From CAWUEZ02 sp963921355 (GTDB taxonomy: Bacteria; Pseudomonadota; Alphaproteobacteria; Thalassobaculales; Thalassobaculaceae): a stretch of 64,000 bases of DNA. Below, in pieces: positions 7,799 to 15,276 of the stretch (the first letter of the stretch is position 1; every line of letters starts with the position of its first letter). Where the stretch lies: NCBI GenBank assembly GCA_963921355.3, contig OZ001190.1, positions 2,232,001 through 2,296,000 on the forward strand. The letters run 5' to 3'. A program made the translations under genes and the position numbers. Below the pieces are notes generated by a model, which worked only from the letters and a program-made list of their open reading frames with translations, did not search any database and was not told the origin of the DNA.

Positions 7799-8722
7799 AT
7801 GTTCGCGCTTGCGCATCTTTCGGATCCGCACCTTGCACCCTTGCCGCGTGCACCGCTGTCCGCGCTCGCCAACAAGCGGTTCTTCGGTTGGCTGTCCTGG
7901 ACGCGGCGGCGACACCGCATCCATCGGCCAGAGGTCCTTGCGGCCCTGGTTGATGACCTCCGGGCGCAGAACCCCGACCACATTGCGGTCACCGGCGATC
8001 TGACCAACATCGCCCTGGAAGCGGAGTTCCAGCAGGCGCGGGATTGGTTGCAGACCCTGGGTGAACCGGACCAGGTGAGTGTGGTGCCGGGCAATCATGA
8101 TGCGTATGTCCGTGTGCCTTGGGAGAGCTCGGTCGGGACATGGCAGGCCTTCATGACGAGCGACCAGACGGGGAACGACGGCGACGCCGTCAATCCCGTG
8201 GGCGAGAACTCCGCGTTTCCGTTTGTCAGGCTGCGGGGGCTGGTCGCCGTGATCGGTTTGACGACGGCGCATCCGAGTCCGCCGTTCTGCGCGTATGGCA
8301 CACTGGGGCGCGCCCAACTCGACCGGTTGGCGGAGCAACTGCGGCGCCTGGGCGAAGAGGGACGGTTCCGCGCCGTTCTGATCCATCATCCGCCAGCGCC
8401 AGCGAAGATGGACTGGCGCAAGCGCCTTGTCGATGCCGAGGCCTTCCGCGAGGTGCTGGTTGACCAGGGCGCCGAACTCGTCCTGCACGGCCACGACCAC
8501 ACGCTGGAGACAAGCCGTATCGAGGGTGGTGCCCGACCAATCCCCGTCTTCGGGGTGCCCTCGGCGTCTGCGGTCCGCAGCCGCAACAAGCCGGCCGCCC
8601 ACTATCAGATCCACAGCATCGAGCGCAGGTCGGGGGGGTGGCGCATCCGAACAACGGATCGGGGGCTCGATCCGGGCAGCGGGACGTTCCGCGACGCTGG
8701 ACACCGTGAGATGGACCTTTGA
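7799..8722 (+). CDS. Calcineurin-like metallophosphoesterase
   Basis: The five metal-ligand blocks of the family are in order: LSDPH near the start, TGDLTN, PGNHDA, LIHHPP and HGHDH. The protein is about 307 residues with no signal peptide, so it is probably cytoplasmic. I chose the ATG at 7799 because the DxH block starts only a few residues later, while a TTG at 7778 would add seven residues. Such enzymes hydrolyse phosphomonoesters or diesters, including lipid or nucleotide-lipid bonds (compare LpxH). Placement between the nucleotidyltransferases and the LptF/G-like pair suggests a lipid or head-group phosphate as substrate, but no residue identifies it. Confidence 0.75.
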   Translation: MFALAHLSDPHLAPLPRAPLSALANKRFFGWLSWTRRRHRIHRPEVLAALVDDLRAQNPDHIAVTGDLTNIALEAEFQQARDWLQTLGEPDQVSVVPGNHDAYVRVPWESSVGTWQAFMTSDQTGNDGDAVNPVGENSAFPFVRLRGLVAVIGLTTAHPSPPFCAYGTLGRAQLDRLAEQLRRLGEEGRFRAVLIHHPPAPAKMDWRKRLVDAEAFREVLVDQGAELVLHGHDHTLETSRIEGGARPIPVFGVPSASAVRSRNKPAAHYQIHSIERRSGGWRIRTTDRGLDPGSGTFRDAGHREMDL

Positions 8723-8816
8723 CCCAGACGGTCGGTGGACCCGGCGGATCAAAGCCGTGCGCTAGGGTCTGGTTCCACGACAAGGCGGCAGCTCAGTAAC
8801 CACGATCGAGACCAGG

Positions 8817-8938
8817 AGGTCCCGGTCTCGACCAGTCGGTCGAACCGGGATGACGGTGGAGGTCGGTCGAACCGGGATGACGGTGGAAAGACGCCTATAA
8901 CGCATCATCCCGGCGGAGCGCAGCGACGGCCGGGACCT
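8817..8938. repeat. REP-like imperfect inverted-repeat element between convergent genes
   Basis: The left arm begins AGGTCCCGG at 8817 and reaches CCGGGATG by 8852. The right arm begins CATCCCGG at 8906 and ends CCGGGACCT at 8938. The two arms pair at both ends with a less paired middle, as in palindromic intergenic elements common in alphaproteobacteria. The right end overlaps the stop codon of the DUF2141 gene. It lies between two convergent genes and may end transcription from both sides. Confidence 0.6.
8835..8888. repeat. Two-copy 27-base tandem duplication inside the REP-like element
   Basis: A 26-base identical block begins GTCGGTCGAACC at 8835 and again at 8862, giving a period of 27 bases. 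The duplication extends the left arm of the inverted repeat and adds an extra CCGGGATGACGG copy. Only two units exist, so this is not a CRISPR array. Confidence 0.8.
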
Positions 8939-9452
8939 AGTCGCCGACCAGATATCGGATTGAGATGTTCACGTCGGTGGTGCCCGGACGAACCTCGAAC
9001 AGGGTCTCGGCCAGGTCCGGCTTGCCAAGCCCCAAACCGGGGTTGCTGGAGAAGCCGAAGCCCTCCGTCGGGAGCCCGATGAAGCCCCGGTCGAACTTCT
9101 TGTTAGCGTTCTCGTCGTGATAGACGGCCACGGAGTAGTCGCCCACGGTCGGCGCGGTCAGGCAAAGCGCCGTCAGCCCCACCTTCGCCACAACCCGGGT
9201 CCGGTCGACGCGGGCCCCGCGCTTGAGAAACGTGTCCGGGTCATCGCCGTACAGCACGGCGGTGATCAGGCCGTCGGAACTGCGCACGTTCTCGACGGTG
9301 ACCAGGATCGACTTGGAGGTGCTGGGCGCGCAGACCAGGGCGGCCTGTTGCTCCGCCTTTGCCGGCAGGCCAAGCGCCGACAGCGCTGTAACCGCCAGCG
9401 CGAGAACCCCCGCCGTCAGCCAGAACCGTGGTTTCCAGGTCGCGTGCGACAC
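8937..9452 (-). CDS. DUF2141 periplasmic protein
   Basis: The 171-residue protein starts with a signal-like hydrophobic segment (about residues 8 to 30) ending in LPAKA, so it is probably exported. The mature part matches DUF2141: VTVENVRSSDG, AVLYGDDPDTFL, a single CL cysteine strand, YSVAVYHDENANKKFDRG and GLPTEGFGFSSNP. The family has no proven function and an all-beta fold is likely. I chose the GTG at 9452 because GGAG lies 7 bases upstream and the signal peptide then starts cleanly. Longer in-frame starts only add arginine-rich residues. It is divergent from lptF-like, with 250 bases between them. Its location suggests a periplasmic job in sphingolipid handling, which is inference. Confidence 0.75.
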   Translation of the reverse strand: MSHATWKPRFWLTAGVLALAVTALSALGLPAKAEQQAALVCAPSTSKSILVTVENVRSSDGLITAVLYGDDPDTFLKRGARVDRTRVVAKVGLTALCLTAPTVGDYSVAVYHDENANKKFDRGFIGLPTEGFGFSSNPGLGLGKPDLAETLFEVRPGTTDVNISIRYLVGD

Positions 9453-9702
9453 TCGACGTCTCCGGTCGTTCCGATGATCGCGAGGATGACCGGAGGCCAT
9501 GCGTGCCAAGGGGCCGAGCCGATTTCCACGCGATCCCACCACTGCGCATGCAGCGCGGAATCGGGTAAAAAGCACAAGCAACGGCTGTCAGGCAAACCCC
9601 CGCGCACGCTGCATCTGTTTCAGGAGCCGGCCGCCCGGGCAAGTCGAACAGGCGCGTCAAGGGCTTGGAAGACCGGATTGATCGATCTAGAAGCAGGCGA
9701 CG

Positions 9703-10914
9703 ATGTCGATAATCAGCCGCTACATCCTGCTCCAGACAATGACGCCGCTGCTGGCGGCGGTCGCCATTGCCCTGATGATCCTGCTGACCGAGCGGATGCT
9801 GCGGCTGCTCGACCTTGTCCTCGGGTCTACCGGCGGACTCGCGGTTCTGGTGGAGATGCTGGCCTACCTGGTTCCGCACTATATCGCGCTGGCGCTTCCG
9901 GCGGCGTTCTTCCTCGGCGTGCTGCTGGCCTTCAACCGGCTCCACAGGGAGCACGAGCTTGACGCCCTCGGGTCGGCCGGTATCGGGCTCTTCCGATTGC
10001 TGCGCCCGGTCCTGGCGCTTGCCGTTCTTCTTGCCATCCTGTCGGCACTGAACTTCGGCATCGGGCAGCCCTACGCCCGCTATATCTATCGGGCCCTGGT
10101 GCACAGTGTCGGGGACGAGACGGTCAACGCCTATATGCGGGCCCGGACGTTCATGACGGTTGATGGCGTGACCTTCATGTCCGAGCGCCTTGGTCGCGAC
10201 CGCCGCACCTTCGGCCAGGTCTTCATCTTTGACGACGCGGCAGAGGACGGCAGCCTCGCCCTGACGGCACGCAGCGGCGTTCTGGCGAAGTCCGCCGACG
10301 GTGAGCGCACCGTGGTGCTTCTGAATGACGGCGTCGGCGTCGATCTGGACGAGTCCGCCCAACCGATGGAGAGCGACGCGGCACCCGACTACGGTGTCGT
10401 TCGTTTCGACCGCTTGATAAGGCCGATCGACATCGCCGACCCCAGCGAGTTCCGGGACCGGGGAGAAGATGAGCGCGAACTCACGATCGTCGAACTCTGG
10501 TCTTCGTGGTCCTCGCCGCCGCCCGATGTCACACCGGATCAGATGCTTGCCGAGTTGCATGACAGGCTGGTTCGCAGCTTGTCTGTGCTGTTCCTGCCGT
10601 TCCTGGCGGTTGCTTTCGCCTTCGGGAACCGCCGGAGCCAACGGGTCTTCGGGGTGGCGACGGGTCTGCTGATCCTGGTCACGTACAATCAGGCGCTGAC
10701 CATCGGCAAGTCACTGGTGTCGATCGGCAACGTGACCGCCCTTGTCGGGCAATGGGGGCCGTGTGTCCTGTTGGCGCTTGCCAGCGCCTACTTCTTCTAT
10801 CGGGCGACCCGCATACCCAGCGGTGGAACGTTGGTGCCGACAATCTCTTTCGGCGGGCTCAAGCCTGGTGTCGAGACGGGTGGGCCGCACGAACCCGGGG
10901 TGGTCCGCGAGTGA
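9703..10914 (+). CDS. lptF: LptF/LptG-family permease, first of a pair
   Basis: The 403-residue protein has the YjgP/YjgQ layout: an N-terminal membrane bundle (about residues 10 to 33, 53 to 75 and 100 to 122), a periplasmic beta-jellyroll region (about 125 to 290) and a C-terminal membrane bundle (about 293 to 375). Conserved family features include the ELDALGSAGIG coupling-helix region after the second membrane segment. LptF and LptG form the inner-membrane part of the LPS extractor powered by LptB. This copy sits inside the sphingolipid gene block, so it may extract a sphingolipid instead of LPS. The stop overlaps the next gene in TGATG. No LptB ATPase gene is in the window, so the pair would have to borrow one. 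Confidence 0.85.
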   Translation: MSIISRYILLQTMTPLLAAVAIALMILLTERMLRLLDLVLGSTGGLAVLVEMLAYLVPHYIALALPAAFFLGVLLAFNRLHREHELDALGSAGIGLFRLLRPVLALAVLLAILSALNFGIGQPYARYIYRALVHSVGDETVNAYMRARTFMTVDGVTFMSERLGRDRRTFGQVFIFDDAAEDGSLALTARSGVLAKSADGERTVVLLNDGVGVDLDESAQPMESDAAPDYGVVRFDRLIRPIDIADPSEFRDRGEDERELTIVELWSSWSSPPPDVTPDQMLAELHDRLVRSLSVLFLPFLAVAFAFGNRRSQRVFGVATGLLILVTYNQALTIGKSLVSIGNVTALVGQWGPCVLLALASAYFFYRATRIPSGGTLVPTISFGGLKPGVETGGPHEPGVVRE

Positions 10915-11999
10915 TGCTGCTGACACGGTACCTCGTGCGCCGAACCTTGGGGCTGTTCACCATCATGTTGATCGGCATGTGCGCCTTCATGCTCGGCCTT
11001 GATCTGATGGTGAACGCCAACAGTGTTCTCGCCGTTGAAACGGAAGGCCCGGAAGGCGGGCTGCTGTGCTATACCGCCCTGCGGTTCCCGATCATCGCAT
11101 CGGACCTCATAAAGTTCGCGGCCCTGCTCGCCGGGCTCCTGACCTTCAATGCGCTGACGCGCAGCGGGGAACTCGCCGCAATCTCCAATGCCGGCGTGTC
11201 GCAGCGGGGTGTGATGGCACGGCTGCTGCCGCTCGGTCTGTTGTTTGCGGGCCTGCAGTTCGTTGTCGATGACGCGCTGGTCCCAACGAGTCAGCAGTCC
11301 TTGCGCGAATGGGGGGTGGTCGACGATCAGGACGCAAACACGCCCGTCGGCACCGACGAAGTGGTCTGGGTCCAGGTCGGGAACGACATCGTTCGGGTCC
11401 CGCGTGCGAACATCGCCGATGGCGGATTGTCGAAGTTCTCGATCTTTGAACGGGATCAGGCGGGCACACTGCTGGCCCAGTTGATGGTCACCGAGGCTTG
11501 GCCCCATCCCGACGGTTGGCGGTTGACGGGTGTCACCACGCGGCATGTCGACGACCTCCGGGTCCGCTACGACCCGGTGCTCGTGTGGGATGTCGACCTC
11601 GACCCGCAGATTTTTCGCGACCTGTTGAGCCCGCCGCGCGAGCTGTCACTGGGCGGCCTGTTGCGGCTGTACGGTGACGCGGTCCGAGGCAACTGGGCCC
11701 CGGAGCTCTACGGTACATGGGCCTACGCGCGCGTTGCGGACTGCCTCGTACCGTTTCTTGTTCTGATTCTCAGCGTGGTCCTGGCCCGGCAGTCCCAACG
11801 CGCCGGCAACGCGGCCATCTTGCTGCTCGGCGGCGTGATCATTGGCTTCGGTTTCTTCATCTTCAACGGCGTCACCCTGGCCATGGGCGAGGCGGGTCTG
11901 CTCCCGCCGCTGCTTGCGGCCGGCATTCCGCCGAGTGTTTTGGCGATCATCGCCGCAACGGGAAGTGTTTGGCGCGAAGGACGCGTCTGGCCGGCCTAG
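10914..11999 (+). CDS. lptG: LptF/LptG-family permease, second of a pair
   Basis: The 361-residue product begins LLTRYLVRRTLGLF and has the same family plan as its neighbour: membrane segments near residues 12 to 34, 50 to 75 and 95 to 115, a periplasmic domain, and a C-terminal bundle from about 268 to 350. The NALTRSGELAAISNAGVS segment matches the coupling-helix region of LptG-type proteins. The ATG at 10914 overlaps the previous stop by one base. A GTG one codon earlier is also possible. Together the two genes encode a heterodimeric permease. The pair may be the true LPS transporter of the cell, but the neighbours point to a second substrate. Confidence 0.85.
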   Translation: MLLTRYLVRRTLGLFTIMLIGMCAFMLGLDLMVNANSVLAVETEGPEGGLLCYTALRFPIIASDLIKFAALLAGLLTFNALTRSGELAAISNAGVSQRGVMARLLPLGLLFAGLQFVVDDALVPTSQQSLREWGVVDDQDANTPVGTDEVVWVQVGNDIVRVPRANIADGGLSKFSIFERDQAGTLLAQLMVTEAWPHPDGWRLTGVTTRHVDDLRVRYDPVLVWDVDLDPQIFRDLLSPPRELSLGGLLRLYGDAVRGNWAPELYGTWAYARVADCLVPFLVLILSVVLARQSQRAGNAAILLLGGVIIGFGFFIFNGVTLAMGEAGLLPPLLAAGIPPSVLAIIAATGSVWREGRVWPA

Positions 12000-12052
12000 T
12001 GGGGCGATCGACCTCGAACATCCGCGTCTTGTTCAGGATACCGGCCGTCGCC

Positions 12053-12081
12053 TTGACATCCTGAGCGGTGCCGCCTAGGCA
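12053..12081 (+). promoter_or_regulatory. Candidate sigma-70 promoter of the lipid head-group cassette
   Basis: A perfect TTGACA box lies at 12053 to 12058. A 17-base spacer leads to TAGGCA at 12076 to 12081. The ATG of the CDP-alcohol transferase gene is 69 bases downstream. The -10 match is weak. Confidence 0.4.
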
Positions 12082-12149
12082 ACCGCGTGCGGGGTGCCGG
12101 GCGTTCGCACGCGCCGAAGAAATCTCCCGCTAACCGTCCGTGGCAGTTG

Positions 12150-13367
12150 ATGGGTTCCTCCGTGAGCGCCGAAAACGACCTTCGCTCGTCTCATCAGTCG
12201 AGCGCCGATGCCGATCTTCCGACATCCCCGCAAGCGTGCATCATCGGCCACAGCGATCTCGTGATCTGGTTCAAGCGCCCCGCTGAGCGACTCTGCCGCG
12301 CGCTGCAGCGCAACGGAGTCGACAGGTTTCTCGACGAAGCCGATCTCGGCCAGGCAACGGAAAGTGTGGTGCTGCTGCACGCCGGCGCCGTCCTCGACGC
12401 ACCGCTCGTCCAGGCCTTGATCGACTCTCCGGGGCGGGTGCTGCTTTCCAATGGCCCCGGTGATCCGGTGCCGATCGCCGCACATGCGCCGGCCGAGTTG
12501 GCGGTCGCCGCCGCCGAGGCCCTGCGTCAGGGGGCGGCGGCGACACTGCCGGCCGGTTTGCAGGCGGTCAGGGTCTCGGAGCTCGACGTCGCCTATTGGA
12601 AGGGTCTGCGCAAGCGAGAGGAGCCGTATGCGCTGACCCCCGGCGTCGCCGACCGGCAGGCGACCGAGTGGCGGATCTTCATGGGCACCTACAAGGGGGC
12701 CACCGATCTGGTGACCAAGTGGGCCTGGCCATGGCCCGCCTTCCACGTGACCCGCTTCTGCGCTCGATGGGGGGTGACGCCGAACCAGGTCACGTCCGCC
12801 AGCCTGGTACTTGTGTTCGCTGCCCTCTACTGGTTCTGGATCGGCGAGTGGACGCTTGGCCTGTTGGCTGCCTGGGTGATGACGTTTCTCGACACGGTCG
12901 ACGGCAAACTGGCGCGGGTGACGTTGAACTCAAGCAAGTTCGGCAACGTCTTCGATCACGCCATTGATCTCATCCACCCGCCGTTCTGGTACGTTGCCTG
13001 GGGCATCGGCGTGCAGAGCAGCGGCCATCCTCTGTCATCCGGTGTTCTGACCGGCGCCCTGGTCGTCATCGTGGCCGGGTACATCCTGCAACGGGTCCTC
13101 GAGGGCATCTCGATCTGGCGCCTGGGGCTCGAGATCCACGTCTGGCGGCGCATCGACACCTGGTTTCGTCTGGTCACGGCGCGACGCAATCCCAACCTGC
13201 TGCTGTTGACCGGCTTCGCCCTTGTCGGCCGAGCGGATCTGGGACTCCTCGCTGTCGCCGCCTGGACGGCGATCTGTCTGGTTCTGCATCTGGTTCAGTT
13301 GGCGCACGCCTTCGTGGCGGCCGGATCTCAAGGTGCGCTCCGGTCCTGGATGGAGCAGACCGGCTGA
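12150..13367 (+). CDS. CDP-alcohol phosphatidyltransferase family protein with an N-terminal GT-A-like domain (CpgC-like candidate)
   Basis: The C-terminal half carries the complete CDP-alcohol phosphotransferase signature: D248-x2-D251-G252-x2-A255-R256-x8-G265-x3-D269-x3-D273, within FLDTVDGKLAR and FGNVFDHAIDL. Membrane segments surround it. The first 165 residues (VVLLHAGAVLDAPL and onward) look like a reduced nucleotidyltransferase domain, an arrangement also seen in bifunctional inositol-phosphate cytidylyltransferase/synthase proteins. Such enzymes move a phospho-group between a CDP-activated molecule and an alcohol. It is the first gene of a tight three-gene cassette ending in a lipid kinase and a Tam41-like protein, next to serine palmitoyltransferase. 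I infer a role in building the sphingolipid head group. The exact start is uncertain because several in-frame codons precede the core. Confidence 0.75.
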   Translation: MGSSVSAENDLRSSHQSSADADLPTSPQACIIGHSDLVIWFKRPAERLCRALQRNGVDRFLDEADLGQATESVVLLHAGAVLDAPLVQALIDSPGRVLLSNGPGDPVPIAAHAPAELAVAAAEALRQGAAATLPAGLQAVRVSELDVAYWKGLRKREEPYALTPGVADRQATEWRIFMGTYKGATDLVTKWAWPWPAFHVTRFCARWGVTPNQVTSASLVLVFAALYWFWIGEWTLGLLAAWVMTFLDTVDGKLARVTLNSSKFGNVFDHAIDLIHPPFWYVAWGIGVQSSGHPLSSGVLTGALVVIVAGYILQRVLEGISIWRLGLEIHVWRRIDTWFRLVTARRNPNLLLLTGFALVGRADLGLLAVAAWTAICLVLHLVQLAHAFVAAGSQGALRSWMEQTG

Positions 13368-14347
13368 TGCCCTGCGTCGGCGTGATCACGAATCCGGGCA
13401 GCCATCGCAACAAGCGTCGCACAGACCCGCTGATCGAAGGCCTCGAGAAGGCGGGACGGCTGACCCACACCACCCTCGCTACCATCGACGAGATCCCCGA
13501 GATCCTGGCCGAGTTCGCCAGGCGGGAGGTCGGCACCGTGGTCGTGTCCGGCGGCGACGGGACCGTCCAGGCCGTGTTGACCGAACTGTATCGCTCGAGG
13601 CCCTTTGCCGAAATTCCCCGGCTGGCGGTCATTCCGAGGGGCATGACAAACATGATCGCGGCCGATGTCGGTCTGGGTCGCGGGGGACTGGGACGTCTCG
13701 TGGAGGCCGCAGAGACGGATAGCGTCGACCGCATCAGCGTTCGACGGCATATCCTGCGGGTCGAGAATGCACGCGGTCACAGGCCGCAATACGGCATGTT
13801 CTTCGGTGGGGCGGCGATCTACCGGGCGATCATGGCCTGTCGATCCGACATTCACCCCTACAGGATCGGCGGCGAGGCTGCGGCGGCCGTGACACTCGCC
13901 GGTACACTGATCCGATCGCTGTTTCGCATTCGGCATCGTGGCAGCGACGACGACCCCGCAAGCCGCGGACGGATCCTGTCCGGCGATCGCATGAAGGTCG
14001 GGATCGACGACGAAACGCCCAATGCCGTGGTCAACCTTGTCGTCTTGGCAACGACGCTGGACCGGTTGATCCTGGGATCCCGTCCGTTCTGGAATGGCGG
14101 GGCTGGCGATCTTCGGTTCACCAGCATCGCCTATCCGGCCACCAACATGCTGCGCAACGCGCTCCGAGTCCTGTATGGCGGCGAGGCGAGAGATCTGCCG
14201 GCCGACTCCTATTGCAGCCGCGCTGCCAACCGGATCTCCCTGAAGATGGACTCCCCCTTCACCATTGATGGTGAACTGTTCGAACCGGATCCGGACACGC
14301 CGTTGATCCTGACCGCCGCCGATCAGGCGCGGTTCGTCAGGATCTGA
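13367..14347 (+). CDS. LCB5/diacylglycerol-kinase-family lipid kinase, candidate ceramide kinase (CpgB-like)
   Basis: The 326-residue protein has the DAGK catalytic signature: N-terminal VGVITNPGSH, then VVVSGGDGTVQAV (G62, G63, D64, G65, T66), then PRGMTNMIAADV, where diacylglycerol kinases usually have a P-x-GTxNDxA block. The C-terminal half ends with FTIDGELFEP, equivalent to the DGE element of the family. In Caulobacter, CpgB is a ceramide kinase of this family. The ATG overlaps the previous stop by one base, so it is co-translated with the CDP-alcohol transferase. Expected reaction: ATP plus ceramide gives ceramide 1-phosphate. Diacylglycerol or a sphingoid base are alternative substrates. 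Confidence 0.75.
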   Translation: MPCVGVITNPGSHRNKRRTDPLIEGLEKAGRLTHTTLATIDEIPEILAEFARREVGTVVVSGGDGTVQAVLTELYRSRPFAEIPRLAVIPRGMTNMIAADVGLGRGGLGRLVEAAETDSVDRISVRRHILRVENARGHRPQYGMFFGGAAIYRAIMACRSDIHPYRIGGEAAAAVTLAGTLIRSLFRIRHRGSDDDPASRGRILSGDRMKVGIDDETPNAVVNLVVLATTLDRLILGSRPFWNGGAGDLRFTSIAYPATNMLRNALRVLYGGEARDLPADSYCSRAANRISLKMDSPFTIDGELFEPDPDTPLILTAADQARFVRI

Positions 14348-14352
14348 CGATC

Positions 14353-15246
14353 GTGGCGCGGGATCTTTCGACCCTGCTGGATGCCGAGATCGGGCGGCCG
14401 GTCGAGGGGGCGGTGCAGGCTTTGGCGGAGCGGGCGCGTCAGAACCATGGCGACAGTGTCGCTGCGGTCCTGTTCTATGGCTCGTGCGTTCGCCAGACCA
14501 GCGTGGCGGAAAGCCTGGTTGATTTGTACGTGGTGGTTGACGGCTACCGCCAGGCTTACGGCGCGCCGCTGACGGCGGCTCTGAATTGGCTGTTGCCGCC
14601 GAACGTCTACTACCTCGAGGTGCCGTACGGCGGGTCCAGGGCGCGAGCGAAGTACGCGGTCATCTCCCGCGATGACTTCGTGTCCGGCGCCGGTGGGAAG
14701 TGGTTTCATCCCTATCTTTGGGCGCGGTTTTCGCAGCCTTGCCGCCTGGTCTTTTGTCGCGATGAGGGCGCCCGCCAGGAGATTCTCGGTGCTTTGACCG
14801 ACGCCGTTCTCACGGCGTTTGGCGAAGCGTTGGCGTTGACCGGCCGGCCGGCCGATGCGCCTGCGCTCTGGACCGCGGTGTTCCGGGAAACCTATCGCAC
14901 GGAGTTGCGCGCAGAGCGGTCCGGCCGGGTCACAAAACAGATCGAGTCCGATCCGCGGTACTTCGAAAGCGTGGGGGCAGCGGCGCTGGACGCTGTCGGC
15001 GAAGGGCCCCTGCAGAGACGATCCGCGGCGTCATGGTTCCTGCGGCGCGTGCAAGGCAAGGTGTTATCGGTGCTCCGCCTCGTGAAGGCGGCGTTCACGT
15101 TCGATGGTGGAGCGGAGTACCTGAAGTGGAAGATCGAGCGCCATTCCGGCGTCGAAGTCCCGCTCACGCCCTGGCAACGGCGTCATCCGATCCTGGGGTC
15201 GATCACACTGTTCTGGTCGCTTTACCGACGGGGCGCGTTTCGCTAG
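14353..15246 (+). CDS. Tam41-like nucleotidyltransferase-fold protein (CpgA-like candidate)
   Basis: The 297-residue protein shows a pol-beta-type nucleotidyltransferase signature: VLFYGSCVRQ with G43-S44, then LVDLYVVVD with D57 and D63. The spacing and the following YLEVPYGG, AKYAVISRDDF and WARFSQP stretches resemble Tam41, the mitochondrial CDP-diacylglycerol synthase. It starts with GTG 5 bases after the kinase gene, so the two are in one operon. Because the neighbouring kinase would make a phospholipid (ceramide 1-phosphate), a Tam41-like enzyme could convert that to a CDP-lipid for the CDP-alcohol transferase upstream. This is a mechanistic inference. A regulatory or head-group nucleotidyltransferase role is also possible. 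Confidence 0.55.
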   Translation: MARDLSTLLDAEIGRPVEGAVQALAERARQNHGDSVAAVLFYGSCVRQTSVAESLVDLYVVVDGYRQAYGAPLTAALNWLLPPNVYYLEVPYGGSRARAKYAVISRDDFVSGAGGKWFHPYLWARFSQPCRLVFCRDEGARQEILGALTDAVLTAFGEALALTGRPADAPALWTAVFRETYRTELRAERSGRVTKQIESDPRYFESVGAAALDAVGEGPLQRRSAASWFLRRVQGKVLSVLRLVKAAFTFDGGAEYLKWKIERHSGVEVPLTPWQRRHPILGSITLFWSLYRRGAFR

Positions 15247-15276
15247 CCCGGTCAGGTGGTCTCGACGGGCGGCAGG

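Noticed and set aside
8835..8888. Short CRISPR-like repeat
   Set aside because: Only two adjacent copies, no spacer and no cas genes.
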